Origin: Dicyema japonicum
Taxonomy: Eukaryota > Dicyemida > Rhombozoa > Dicyemidae
DNA length: 64,000 nucleotides
Direction: 5' to 3'
Assembly (NCBI GenBank): GCA_011109175.1
Contig: RDEW01000078.1
Span: forward strand, 102,974-166,973
Below are positions 36,542 through 48,333 of the stretch, piece after piece. The notes beneath the pieces were generated by a model. The model did no database searches. It had not been told where the DNA came from and worked only from the letters and a program-made list of their open reading frames with translations. The translations under genes and the position numbers were made by a program. Each line of letters begins with the position of its first letter. Position 1 is the stretch's first letter.

Positions 36542-38860
36542 TAAAAATATTCTTTATTGGGACTTTTTGGGTATATTGCATATGAGTATTATTTCATAAG
36601 GGACCATTATCGCCTTAAAGTAAGTGTTGTAGAACTTTATTTTGCCGTCGATCCAGATTATCGAGCAGAATTCTTTACGAAAAGATCAATTGTTTGCCAA
36701 TTTCAATTGAAATAGATGGAGGCTCTTTGGGCAAGTTTTGAGGTTTGACCTTGAGACCCCAGCTAACGTAGCCATGGATGACTTTTTCGCTTCTGATGCT
36801 CCCTGATTCAGTGGACGACCTAGGATCAACTTCACAATGATCCTCGACGGGGAATATTGAGAGACGCTTAAAAGAAGAAGATCTGGATGAACTATGAGAG
36901 CTTGGTTATGACAGTGGAGAAAAATGACTTTGCTACAAGTTTCTCGAGTCGCACATCATTTGTCATATCAGGGAAAGAGTACTTCATAATAATTACTGCT
37001 ATTTGACTTTTATGTTATCTCTTATTGCATTTCATGCGCTTGTTATGTTAAGCATTTGTTTCCAAGGTTATTATACCAAAGATGAATTTTTCTACTGATT
37101 TTAATCTAATCCTCGTGATCATATGTGATGTTTCTTAAGCACAACACTGTAAGTCTCTATTGGCAGTTTAGTGAATAAAGTTTATATAATTATATTAGAT
37201 AGAGATTCTACCATCTTATGTTAAAATACATAAAAATATTGTAATCATATTTTCCTATATACAGTAGAACTCCTAATTTTACCGAATATCGCCAAATCAA
37301 TTAAATTGGTTAAAACACCGTTTATCAGCAGAAAAACCTAATTTAACAAATTGGATGGGGAAGACCCACATACAAAAACCTGAACATTAAAGACTCCATG
37401 ATATATTTGAACTTTGGAAAGAAATTTGCCCAAGCACATTAATGTTTTAATCATGCCAAATGGTACAATAAAGAATTGACCCACAAATATGAACAATGTC
37501 GAGAATTATAATGTTTTTGTTTTAAAGTCCAATTTAGAAGAGGATTTTTTGAACATCAAATTTGGGGAAGAAGATATTCTTTTATAAAAAATTGAAATAG
37601 AAACGGCTGAATTGACAAAAGCAATGAATGTGCCCTGAAATACTTAATAATTCTTTAAATCTTGTAGGGTAGGTTGAAGAGACAGGCGATATCAATGTGG
37701 TAACTAATAAAGAATGTTATTCGATTTTTCAAGTATTGAAAAATTATTTTAAACACTTTGAATTTTTTGATTTAAATGGAGGGGTTAAATCAAGTTTCAA
37801 AAACATTGAAGAAAGGAAATGTGGCTAACAACACACTTGATAATTGGTTTATAAAAATCAATTTTATTTGTTACTCCTATAAGCGAAATTTTTTTAGAAT
37901 TCGCAAAATTGGCGGTTAGGAAGAGTTATACAGTATTCCCTTTAAATGTGGAAATCTTAAACTTAAATTTGAATCCCCCATCCTTTACCTTTAATTACTT
38001 AAATCGACCATAACTTCAAGGTTATTCTGTTATCCTTCATAAATGTTTGTCTTTAATGATTGAGTAAATATTTTTTTGATTCTTGATTATCTTAAACTGA
38101 TATTTTTGTTGAGGTCATTAAGGAAGTAGAAATCGGAGATTTGTTAATAGCAAAGTCTCCTAAATTTGCCAATTTTTGAATTTGTCCAATCGCTGTCGAA
38201 AATAATTTATGTTCAAAATCTGAGACGTCTGTGAATGACATTTTTGGTTATCTTCTCTCACGTGCACCAATAAAATAATAAACTGAATGCGCCCCGAAGA
38301 GGTAAATTCACTCATGTTAATAATATTCTTATTTTTGTGGGCTGGTGGATGGCACAACAACAATCATTATTGGCCAAATTACTTATCTGGGTACGGGTAA
38401 TGGTCACTGACCACGTTGCACTTGCATAGGTCAATACTGAACGGACAAATTGTCTGTAGATAGTGAAGGGGATCCAATTTTTACTACAATTTTTAGGATT
38501 GTCATTCTCTTCATCGCTGATGTCACCTATTTTTACATGTTTGGCTGAAGAAAGTCCCTGTCAAACATGACTCCCAATATGTTTGATGCGTTATTCATTG
38601 GAATAGTCGAATTGTTAAGGATAATTATTCGCTTTCCAACCGATCTCCGTTGAGACGCTGGAGTTATTGGCCCGAGCACGTCTGGGTTTATCAAGTTAAT
38701 CGGACGGCTTGCAGGGCTGCAGAAGGGTGAGCCTAGAATGTCGCGGTGGCTCTTCCAGGAAATTTTGCTAACGATTATGAGAGGAAACTCCCATTACGTA
38801 CTCAATGGCTGCAGGCCATAATGGAGACCTTGCCATATCAACTAGCTCTGCTTAATTATA
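36542..38860 (+). other. Decayed sequence with a pogo-like transposon end
   Basis: From 37262, preceded by TA, CAGTAGAACTCC resembles the start of pogo/Tigger terminal repeats. Between 37340 and 38030, broken plus-strand frames contain short stretches such as GDINVVTNKECYSIF and NYFKHFEFFDLNGG that could be an old DDE transposase. I found no matching right end. No host gene seen. Confidence 0.3.
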
Positions 38861-38863
38861 ATT

Positions 38864-39160
38864 AATTCCGGATACACCAAGAAAAAGTTAACTAATTAAG
38901 TGTATTCAGTTTCCACTGTCGCAGTAACAGAGTCCTTACAACGTTACGCGAATCCATCCATAACCAACATAAGAGAAAAAGACATCCTTTCCTTGCAGTT
39001 GTGGGAACCCGTCCGGTGTGGTGGGGGAGAGTAAATAATTTTATTACATATCACTCTGACACTAGGATCACATGACACCACTTTATTAAAAAGGAAGAGA
39101 AGAAACAAACAGAAATCTTTAATCACGTATCCACATGACACCACGTGTCATCACTAATTA
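38864..39160 (-). mobile_element. SINE-like repeat, family A, diverged copy
   Basis: Reverse-oriented copy of the 34473-34800 unit: tail at left (CCGGATACACCAAGAAAAAG), TGTGGGAACCCGTCC-GTGTGG in the middle and the head ACCACGTGTCATC at right. More diverged than the two copies with clear target duplications. Confidence 0.75.
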
Positions 39161-39230
39161 CTTTAAACAATTCCTCTAATTAGCCGTGGCACCACGTGTC
39201 ATCATTAATTACTTTAAACAATTCCTCTAT
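39139..39230 (+). repeat. 51-bp tandem duplication including CACGTG
   Basis: ACCACGTGTCATCA followed by TTAATTACTTTAAACAATTC (one base differs) occurs at 39140 and again 51 bp later at 39191. It overlaps the head of the preceding SINE-like copy. Confidence 0.85.
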
Positions 39231-40480
39231 CTTTAACTTTTCAATAATCCATAACCAAATTCCAGACATTTGGAAACAGTCCAACATACGCCCAATTCTC
39301 AAACCGGGAAGGCCGAAGAACGACCCCTCTTCGTACCGACCCATTGCACTATTATGTCATCCTCGAAGCTCCTGGAAAAACTCGTTTACGAATCATTTAC
39401 CCCGCCCTTCCCCTTGCACATCTCCAACATGTTTTCAAGAGAGACCGATTTACATAAACACACCTCACCTCATTGAACCATTATTGAAGGCTTTTCTGCA
39501 AAACCACATCTAAAATCTGTTTTATGCTGTCTCGACCTACAAAAGACTTTCGATTCTGTATCCGAAAAATCCTTACTCAAAAAATATTTAGACTATCCAT
39601 CGACTCGAAACATAAAATTATGGCTTTCAAATTTTCCTCAGCGGAAGGAGAGGGCGTGTATGCTTGGATGGGATTCGATCAGTCTCAAGATTACTTCCAA
39701 ATGGAATTCCCCGAGGCTCCCTCTGTCTCCTGCCCTATTCAACTTATACCTTCCCGACATTCGTAATTAAGTTATGGAAGACTCGATAATTCTCGCTTAT
39801 ACTGATAACCTACTCATTATTTCACATGATCAAGACCTCACAAATGCTTCAAAAAAGTACAAGAACTCTTGCTTCAAATTCAAACTTGGCTACACCAAAA
39901 CCGGATAAACATATCTCCCGAAAAATCCTCCACCACTCTATTTACCTCGGATAAAAGGCTCGGAAGATGTACCGTGGATCTATTCCTGGACAACGAAAAA
40001 AACCCTTTTACGAAGAACCCTAAAATTTTGGGGGTCACTTTTGATACGCACATGTGTTTTTCTGCCCATATTGAAAGACCATTGGAACTTGTCAGAACAA
40101 AATTGGTTTAATCAAAACCATATTTGGTGGAATAAAAAAGCAATTCCCTGCTCTCGGTATTCTCCATAAGCAATTCATCAGTTACGCCTGTGCAGCATAG
40201 GGATTTAATCTCTCGTGGACCAACCGTCTTAAAGTTGATTACACACTATGTAGAGCGGCGACTACCATAATGCACATCGCAAAGCTGAACAACATTCCAC
40301 CCAGTCCCTTTGACCACCTTATTGAGCAAAACGACAAGAGCTTCCTGACGTTAACCCTCCAGCAGGACCTGTCGTCGACAGTCCGTCCTGTGTCAAGTTT
40401 CCAGAAGCACATCACCCCAGTTAGCTTTCTCACGAACACTGTCCCCCACCCATATCGTGAATGTGTTGGGTCAAAAGTCT
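39210..40480 (+). mobile_element. Jockey-like non-LTR retrotransposon remnant
   Basis: RT fragments in order: IPDIWKQSNIRPILKPGRPK (about 39260), SSYRPIALLCH, KTFDSVSEKSLLKKY (39540, first catalytic region with D), SPALFNLYLPDI (39730-39765), AYTDNLLIIS (39797, YADD to YTDN), ISPEKSSTTLF and PKILGVTFDTHMCFSAHIE (39905-40080). A thumb block continues to about 40480. Catalytic residues are lost and frames are broken. Confidence 0.75.
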
Positions 40481-40781
40481 AGCATAGAAAGAAGCTGAGA
40501 AAGCTTATCAGGATTGTCGGGATCACCTAATTAATTTCAACGAGATTAACTATTGGTGTTTTTGGGTTAAATAAAAAAAATTTCCTTACCAAGCAACTAC
40601 CAAATAGTTTGATTGGTAATGACTAAGAGTGCCAAACTACCGTTCCCATAATTCAGGGGATAATATAAACATGAAGAGTGACAAAACACGAACATAATGA
40701 ATTAACAATCACACAACGTTAATTTGAATGTCATTGTCCAGTTGACGACATTTGACTTTATTATTTTTGCTCAGGACTATG

Positions 40782-42205
40782 TTAATAATCGGTTATACCC
40801 AGCAGACTACTAAACACTTTGGCGGCTGTTGACTTTGAACACTTTGTAGGACATATTGTAGAAAATGTGGTTGACTGAGATGGTTCTTTCTTGCATTTCG
40901 TTAGTACAATCTCTTCAATTCTACTATGTCCCTCGCATATAAAAGATTGTGAGGTGTCTGATAAAAGTGGAACGCATGGATCACTGTCCTTATGTGTGGA
41001 TACAGTATTTCTACAAATAAACACTCAACAACTCCTGGTAGGTGACTGTCTTAACGGAGACATCCATTTGATTAGCCTCACACCTATCACAGTCGCGTCT
41101 CATCATCTCAATGCCTTGACTGACTAAACTGTTTGCTAATAGTCTGAAGGAATCTCTACTGGCATATTCTGCATATTTGATCATTTTCTGAAAGGGTTCT
41201 CACGTAAATATGGAATATACTTGAATATTTATTAACGAATAGCTCTTTTACTTCATTAGTACTAGCCATGACAAACGATAATATCTGACATTTGTTCATG
41301 TTCTCCTTTAGTCTATCCGAACTATAATACATTGCTGTGTCCTTTATTGTACTATTATTCTGGGGTTATCCACAAATAGTACTTTCAGTTCATCAATACT
41401 CTTCTGTTGACTAAACCTCTTGGGAGAAGAAAGGTTCAGTTCGTTAATACTCTGCTGTAAACTAAGCCTCTTGGGGAAGAATGGTTCAGTTCATCAATAC
41501 TCTGATGTAAACTAAGCCTCTTGGGGGAAGAATGGTTTCAGTTCATCAATACTCTGATGTAAACTAAGCCTCTTGGGGGAAGAATGGTTCGACAAATTGC
41601 TAACATGTATAATATTGTAACCTTAATGGTCGTTTGGCGTTGTGGAATTGGAGACAGTCAATAAACTGGTTATACTCACACTCTGTGAAGGATGGTAAAA
41701 ATTCGTCTTGCAGAAATGAAGTAGTCTTAATGTTCTCATCTGGTAATGATATAAGTTTGGGGTCAACACTGTATTTGTTGGTCATCATTAAAGCATTCTA
41801 CAATATAAGTGAAGTGTACATATTGTGTCAAGTCTGGCATTTCATACTCATTCAATTCTAAGCCTTTAAGATGAGATTTGCAGCTCCTTTTATCTCGATG
41901 AGTTGATTTATTACTGTTGATCATAGTGTGAATCAGTTTCATCAAGTCATCTTTACTAAGCAACCTAATTTACTTATCAAAAAATCCATTTGTTTGCAAT
42001 ATATCCTGAACATTCCAATGAATAATCTGGCTGATAAATATATGGATAGTCGGACTTTATTTCTCTCCGTTTCAATCTTAACAAGTCCACTCACGCAAGA
42101 ATTCAGTTCAATACTAAATTTATGGTCACATTGATACCAATTTTTTACGATATTTGCTTCGCAATACTCCTTTCGAGTAATTCTTGTACTTCTCGAGGCA
42201 GCCAA
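40782..42205 (-). CDS. Unassigned gene with four 17-residue tandem repeats
   Basis: Minus strand. Cysteine-containing blocks lie at 41942-42205 (YCEANIVKNWYQCDHKFSIE), 41763-41963 (SCKSHLKGLELNEYEM) and 41600-41788 (FLPSFTECEYNQFIDCLQFH). At 41386-41589 four units of 52, 51, 50 and 51 nt translate as NHSSPKRLSLHQSIDEL with small changes, provided one extra A and one missing C are ignored. A further open block (SQGIEMMRRDCDRCEANQMD, about 41060-41200) and a serine/lysine-rich block (40782-41024) follow. Exon borders are not resolved and no start ATG is fixed. No family is recognised. Each repeat contains SSPKR, which fits a proline-directed kinase site or a dibasic cleavage site. Confidence 0.4.
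41386..41589 (-). repeat. 51-bp (17-codon) tandem repeat, four units
   Basis: Unit lengths are 52, 51, 50 and 51 nt. The two off-lengths are explained by one base in an A run and one base in a C run. The units at the right are nearly identical; those at the left are more diverged. Confidence 0.9.
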
Positions 42206-42444
42206 CCTTGAATTATCATTGCTATATTACCAGATTATTCCAAATTTTTCTTTCCTTTTGATCATAAAATTTTCCATTGGAATCATTTCTTTTACAAAAT
42301 ATTTATTTTTTCCCGCTTTAAGTTTTTATTTTTGTAGGTTTTCCAGCATGTAAATTTTTTATTACATTAATATGATCTAAATTGATTATTATTTTTTATC
42401 AAAATGTGACTTAAAAAAAGACATACAATCTGACAAATGCAAGA
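42206..42444. other. AT-rich, nothing seen
   Basis: Poly-T/poly-A rich spacer with no supportable feature. Confidence 0.4.
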
Positions 42445-43290
42445 TTGAACTCGAGTAACATGTTCAAAGCCAGCTCCCTGACTAACTTTATTCGCTCTCG
42501 ATTTCTGTGTAAGCCAAGACACCAGATAACTTTGTTATGTTCATTGAACATCCACAAAGCTTTTGACTCTGCCGAGAAAAAATCTAACATGGAAAATCTA
42601 CCAATAAGATATCCCCGAAAACTTCAAACTCTGGCTGACTAACTTCCTTAGCGAATGGAGAGGAAGAGTGTGCATTGGAAACATTTGTTCTGTCTCCCGT
42701 TTATTCCCAAATGGAGTACTCCAGGGTTCGCAGCTATCACCATTCTTAATCAACTTATTTACGGCTGACATTCCGACGCCGAATGGAAAAGACGACCTGT
42801 TTATGGCTTATGAAGACGATATCGTCTTGGCCTCACGGGATTAGAACATCCAAACAGCGACGTGAAGAATACAACAACACCTCGATCGAGTGCTCGAGTG
42901 TTTTAATGAAAATCGGATGTCAATCAACACCGAAAAATCTGTTACAACTCTATACCTCGGACAAAAGATTGTCGAGCAGGACAATAGAAGTTACTGCGGA
43001 GGGAAGAGGATTGCCTTTCAGCAAATGGCAAAAAATATTGGGTCTAACTTTCGATACGCATATGAACTTTTCGAGACACGTCACTAACGTGCTGAACAAA
43101 TATGAGAAGAATATCAACTTTCAGAAATGCCTAACAGGTCTATGGAAAATTGGACATCACCTTATACCTAGAACGCTCTACTCACAGTACATCGAACCAT
43201 GCATTTCATATGCTTTGTTTCATGGGGACCATTGGCGTCTTATACGAACACATATATGGTTTTACTTCCTTTATTGCTTATATTAACCGG
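42445..43290 (+). mobile_element. Jockey-like non-LTR retrotransposon remnant
   Basis: RT pieces: HKAFDSAEKKS (42550), a degraded NGVLQGSQLSPF-like stretch (42715-42745), YEDDIVLAS (42808-42835, YADD to YEDD), NRMSINTEKSVTTLY, KILGLTFDTHMNFSRHV (43040-43085) and the thumb KCLTGLWKIGHHLIPRTLYS (43120-43185). Same family as 39210-40480 and 51.0-53.1 kb; frames are broken. Confidence 0.75.
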
Positions 43291-45060
43291 CCTTAGAAAT
43301 AAGATTAATATGAGAGCCGAGCTAGTGTCATGTCTCTCCAGGCGATTAGGTGAATAAGGAGGACAAAGTTGAGTAGGTGTCGGAAGTTTTCCGAATTCTC
43401 AGACAAGATTTGGAGACTACCTCAAGGTGGATGGCCTTTAATAACGAAAGCATTAATTATAAACTTCATAAACCTAAGGAGTTTGATAAGATCCAAACCA
43501 AAGTGTCCTATTCTGAAATGGATCGGGAAACTAGGAAATATACCCAAAATCTGAAATATCATACTACAAAAATGCTATGGATGAGTTATACTACCAAATT
43601 CATCAAGTCAGGTTAATCCCTTAGTCTGAATGGTCAGATTGAGAAAAGGAAAGCCATGAGTTCCTAAACTATTACTAAAAAAATCCTGAAAGTGTGATTG
43701 AGGCAGACTCAAAGAGGAGAATAATTAACCGTGTATAAATGAAGAGATGGTAAGGAAGAGAATAATAATAGATTCAATATTAGGTCGAACTGGAGGTACT
43801 GAGTGGCACATTATAAATGTAAGGGATGAAGTCAATGCCAAGGCTCCCCTTTAGTGCATACTAAGCTATCCCGGCACCTGGCTGCTAAATGGGATCTCAA
43901 TTAGTTGGAAAGAGCCAAAGTTAATGTAAAGGAGTCCATCCCATATATAAGAAAAAACTCCTCACTTATGACGATGTGCATTCGCAATCGAAAAAATAAT
44001 CTGTCACTGAGATGTTCTTCACCAGAGAGGGTCCAGGTGAGACTAGGCTTAAGTATTGTGATGACTAATTATTGTGGATTATTCGAAAGAAGTTTGGTGA
44101 CAAAGTTGCTTCCTTTCTGATTGAAAAACTCCCGAGGTAGACAGAATTTACAATTTCTTTATCAATAACTGCCACTCTCTATTTGTCGTCTTAATCAAAA
44201 AGCTGTTGAAAACCCTTAATCCTATTTGGATATGTACTGAAATCAGTACCTCCAGATTTATCGTTTTTCTATTTTTGTTATAATATTCACCTTCCATTTA
44301 CTAGGGACTCTGGGATGGAATGTTTAAAACGATACAAAATTTGTTTTTTACCTTCTTTCTAATGGTTTCGTGGGCAGATTGTAATGTTGCATTCATTTTT
44401 GTTATGTAGACATTGTACTTGTTTGAAAAAACTCATCCAATTAAATTTGTTAGGAATCACAGTACCTCAGATATATTTATTACTTTTTCCTGTAATCCTA
44501 GGTGGGCTTAGATCACGGAAAATCTGTTAGCGGTACAAAAATCTGATGACAGATATATCGTATAAAAAGAGTCCACAATAAAATTTATAATCAAGATAAT
44601 TGCTATCATAACGAAAGGTAGTGCTTTCGGAAGAACAGCGGTACAAAAATCTGATGTCAGATATATCGTATAAAAAGAGTCCACAATAAAATTTATAATC
44701 AAAATAATTGCTATCATAACGAAAGGTAGTGCTTTCGGAAGAACAGATTTCACGTGCTTAGCACGTACGTGCAGATATTTTAATTTGGGTTATAGATAAG
44801 CTTAGCCGTACTCATTTCTGTCGAATCTCTAGTGAAAGTAATATGAAACAGATTATTCTTGGATCATGACTAAATATATCACCACAGTACATGAAGGAAT
44901 GCACAGAGGGTGAAAATGGATATCCAGATCTCCAAAGAGAGGAGGTTCTACGGCAAGTAAAGTGAATGTGAGCTACAGGATATAATATATTTTAAGAAAT
45001 GTCGAAAAGGGAGTCATAGATTATATGATCGTGAGCACTCCTGTCCTAGACATTTAAAGT
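43291..45060. other. No gene recognised; tandem duplication at 44531-44746
   Basis: Short open stretches at 43369-43616 and 43905-44120 have no family features and may be decayed retroelement. The only clear structure is the 108-bp tandem duplication described separately. Confidence 0.35.
44531..44746 (-). repeat. 108-bp tandem duplication, in frame and hydrophobic on minus strand
   Basis: Two copies start at 44531 and 44639 and differ at only a few bases. As 108 = 3 x 36, the minus strand is open through both (44508-44753) and encodes the same 36-residue hydrophobic segment (LPFVMIAIILIINFIVDSF) twice. A start or a host gene is not evident. Confidence 0.85.
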
Positions 45061-45064
45061 GTTC

Positions 45065-45245
45065 TTGACTTCTCATTCTTTTGTTTTTGTTTGTGTGAGT
45101 TCTAGAAAACAATCCAGTTACTCAGTGGTGAAGCAATGCTTACGGCGTCACTCGTCAACCCCAAAGCATTGTAGATGCATTAACACTACGACCGAATGGA
45201 CAGCAGTAAGATTCGAATCGTGGACTTAATGAGTTTAGTTCGTAA
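45065..45245 (-). mobile_element. tRNA-derived SINE (family B), partial
   Basis: Contains GTGTGAGTTCTAGAAAACAA, ACGGCGTCACTCGTCAA, GCATTGTAGATGCAT and the B-box-like AGATTCGAATCG (reverse of CGATTCGAATCT). It lacks the 3' hairpin tail. The 99-codon open stretch starting at 45196 begins inside this SINE. Confidence 0.8.
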
Positions 45246-46500
45246 CTTATTCCACTGTGTGAAACCACAGCGTTTAATTATTCATTTCATTTTCATCATT
45301 TTTACAGTAACAAGTATTAGATCGTCGATAATGGTTAGTAATAAAATAATTATTTTATTTATTAACTCGAACATCGATGAAAGCGAAGCCCTTTTACTAC
45401 GGGAAGTTTCTGTTTACTTACGAGTCTCAGCTTCGACCACCAATTCACGAGATATCCTTATTACACAATGTTTTTTTAATCGCCATTATCATTGACATTA
45501 TCCAATTTTTAAAATCTGATATTGTGACTACTTCAATTATTTATAATTTCTATTAAAGTATTTATGAAAGATATAATAAGGTAAATTGATATTTAGTGTA
45601 AAAAAATGTACAATATCGGGATTCGAGTAGAGACCATCAGACCTTTCGTCCGGCAACCGTTACAATACGCCACCGGGTTCAAACACATGACTTATATAAA
45701 ACTACCTTATCTTATTGTTGGAATATTGTTATAAAACAAAGTATTTTGTAAAATAGACAATCTTAGAGGCTTTAAATGAAATAGTTAGGCAATATTCAGC
45801 TTACAATACAACATATAAGATAATATTTGACAGACATTTCGTATAATAGAAATATGCCACCACTTGGAACACTTGTCTACTTGGAGAGTTTGGATATGAA
45901 AGGTCAACCATAAAGATGTTGAAGAGACGGGAAATTGAAGTAGATGGGAAGCCAATGTAATATTGCCGCAGGAAATTAAACAAGAAAGCCTCTTAAAGGA
46001 ATTATATTCCGATATCTTCAACATTGGAGATATTATTGGTTATGTACCATTTTGATGACAACTCCCTGTAATGTACTACCATCAAATAAGCTTTGGAAGG
46101 CCTCAAAGAGGCTTTTATAATAGCTTCATCTTCACTTAGTCGTGGCCAGGTTTGCTGTTTTCTCTTTACTCGCAGTTACATGTACTGTCACTTCCTTTCT
46201 CTTAATATATTTGTTGGTCTGTGACCAATCCATGGGGGATAACATCACTAGTGTTCACAACCTGGATTTTTCTTAACTATCTGCAGAATTTGAAAGTACG
46301 ATAGTCCAGATATTCACTTGTATCAATTGAAATGTTACTTCTTTTCTCTTGAAATGTTTTTTCTATTACAGTTGTCAAACATTGAAAAGCAAAATATTTT
46401 TAAGGATGTTATAACAAGTCCTCGTGATTAGAAAATTATTATCCCAGTATAAACGTACTGACTGAATATTCAAGGCCACGTTCCCATTATCTGGAGTCTA
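45246..46500. other. No gene recognised; isolated tRNA-like head at about 45605-45680
   Basis: 45605-45680, minus strand, has tRNA-like promoter-spaced boxes: TGGCGTATTG (A-like) and CTCGAATCCC (B-like), followed by a poly-T stretch read outwards. It looks like a SINE head or tRNA relic rather than a foldable tRNA. An 80-codon minus-strand open stretch at 45785-46024 is unassigned. Confidence 0.4.
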
Positions 46501-46510
46501 TAGTTTCATA

Positions 46511-46893
46511 AGGGCTTTCAGTCCGGTTAGGTGATCTTTGTTATGGATGGTTCGCCCATAAAAGGAATTTATGCAAGTGGGCACTTAATGTGAAATATTC
46601 TGTTCCACATTGTGGTCCTAGCATACGTATTGTTTTCCTTTGCAGTAAGTTTAGTTTTTGGATAGTGACCTCTGATAACGCGAATCTCCACCCAGCAGAG
46701 GNAGGGCCTCCAGTCCGGTTAGATGATCTTTGTTATGGATGGTTCGCCCATAAAAGGAATTTATGCAAGTGGGCACTTAATGTGAAATATTCTGTTCCAC
46801 ATTGTGGTCCTAGCATACGTATTGTTTTCCTTTGCAGTAAGTTTAGTTTTTGGATAGTGACCTCTGATAACGCGAATCTCCACCCAGCAGAGG
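46511..46893. repeat. Near-identical 191-bp duplication joined by a single N (46702)
   Basis: 46511-46701 and 46703-46893 are almost the same (offset 192), with the N exactly at the junction. This is most likely an assembly join of overlapping contig ends. Confidence 0.85.
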
Positions 46894-47110
46894 CAAATTC
46901 CACGGCCGGCGTGATTGTCTGGCGGGATATGATTCCGATTAATTTATTTATATTCGCTGGGGTCTTCTGGATAAGGGCCCGTGTGACATTCAATTTCTGT
47001 AGTCCTTTGGTGAAGATTTGTTTGGCATGGTACGTAAAATTAAAGCCTGTCGTATGTAGAGGGGTTTTTTGTGACAGGTATCCGAGTTGTCCGATGAAGA
47101 TTTCTGGTTC

Positions 47111-47735
47111 TTTTTTGGACCGCCGGTCGAAGGTGATTTTGGAGCCGATACTGATAGACGGTTAGCTATCGACCAATCGTGGATACAATCCACTTTCTTC
47201 TGTGCGAGTGAGACTGCTTCTGATGTCAAACTGCTTCATGTTGCAATGATGATATCGTCAGCACAAAAAAGCAGTAGGAAATTAACGTTTATTTATTTAT
47301 TTTTATTTATTTTAATAACCCCGGGAACACCGAGAAAGATAGACAAAAGAGTCAAACAGTTAGGTGATCTCAGTCCTCTTAATCAATTGTGCCATTCGAC
47401 GTATGTGATCTTCTATTNTGGACCACGGTCGAAGGTGAATAGAGTGCATGCTGAATTTGGATCCGATACCGATAGACGGTTAGCTATCAACCAATCGTGG
47501 ATACAATCCACTTTATTCTGTGGGAGTGAGACTGCTTCTCATGTCAAACTGCTTCATGTTGCAATGATGATATCGTCAGCACAAAAAAGCAGTAGGAAAT
47601 TAACGTTTATTTATTTATTTTTATTTATTTTAATAACCCCGGGAACACCGAGAAAGATAGACAAAAGAGTCAAACAGTTAGGTGATCCCAGTCCTCGCAA
47701 TCAATTGTGCCATTCGACGTCTGTGATCTTCCATT
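47111..47735. repeat. Near-identical ~310-bp duplication joined by a single N (47418)
   Basis: GTTAGCTATC at 47161 recurs at 47479 (offset 318) and the following 250 bases match closely. N at 47418 lies at the junction. Confidence 0.85.
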
Positions 47736-48154
47736 GTCCCCACTACTTTCAGGAAGAGTCTTCTCTCGGTCTTGCAGAGTAATCTGATCGGGGAGGGGAA
47801 TTTCCTATCTATTGGTTTTCTCTTGCCATGGAAATGATCAGGCGAAGCGGGTTTCCATCTTCCTCACAGACGCGAAGAAATCCGGAACCACGACTACGGG
47901 TCTTAGCTTCCATGAGTAGTGGGTCGACTGTTGATCCATTACGTGGGCAAAGCATACTGATGGTTTTCTGGTGTATTGAGTTGACTCTGTGGACCATAGT
48001 ATCCGATAGCGCGAATCTCAATGCAACGGAGGCATACTCAACGGCTGGCGCAATTGTTTGTTTGTAAAGGGTAGAAACAAAAAAGTCCACATTCCTCGGG
48101 GTCCTCCGGAATGGGCGCTAATTTTCTGGCGTAAAACGTTAATTTTCTGGAGGC

Positions 48155-48333
48155 TGGTGATAATGTCTTTTGCGTGGGAGTTAAAATTGAGTAGACTGTC
48201 GTACTTGACTCCAAGGACAGTGAGGGACCTTGTCACTGGAATNTGGTGATCATGTCTTTTGCGTGGAAGTTAAAATTGAGTAAACTGTCGTACTTGACTC
48301 CAAGGACAGTGAGGGACCTTGTAACTGGAATCC
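48155..48333. repeat. Near-identical 89-bp duplication joined by a single N (48243)
   Basis: TGGTGATAATGTCTTTTGCG at 48155 recurs at 48244 with one change, directly after the N at 48243. Confidence 0.85.

Noticed and set aside
36542-36900. GPCR- or kinase-like gene after the armadillo protein
   Set aside because: Only scattered short open stretches; no motif in order on either strand.
39139-39230. CACGTG-containing direct repeat as a target-site duplication
   Set aside because: It is a tandem duplication overlapping the SINE head; no inserted element lies between the copies.
41390-41590. CRISPR-like array or non-coding minisatellite
   Set aside because: Units are directly tandem with no spacers, and 51 nt equals 17 codons in a frame consistent with the neighbouring coding blocks.
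45196-45495. 99-codon open stretch on the plus strand
   Set aside because: Its start and first 15 codons lie inside a tRNA-derived SINE copy, and the remainder has no family feature or intron support.
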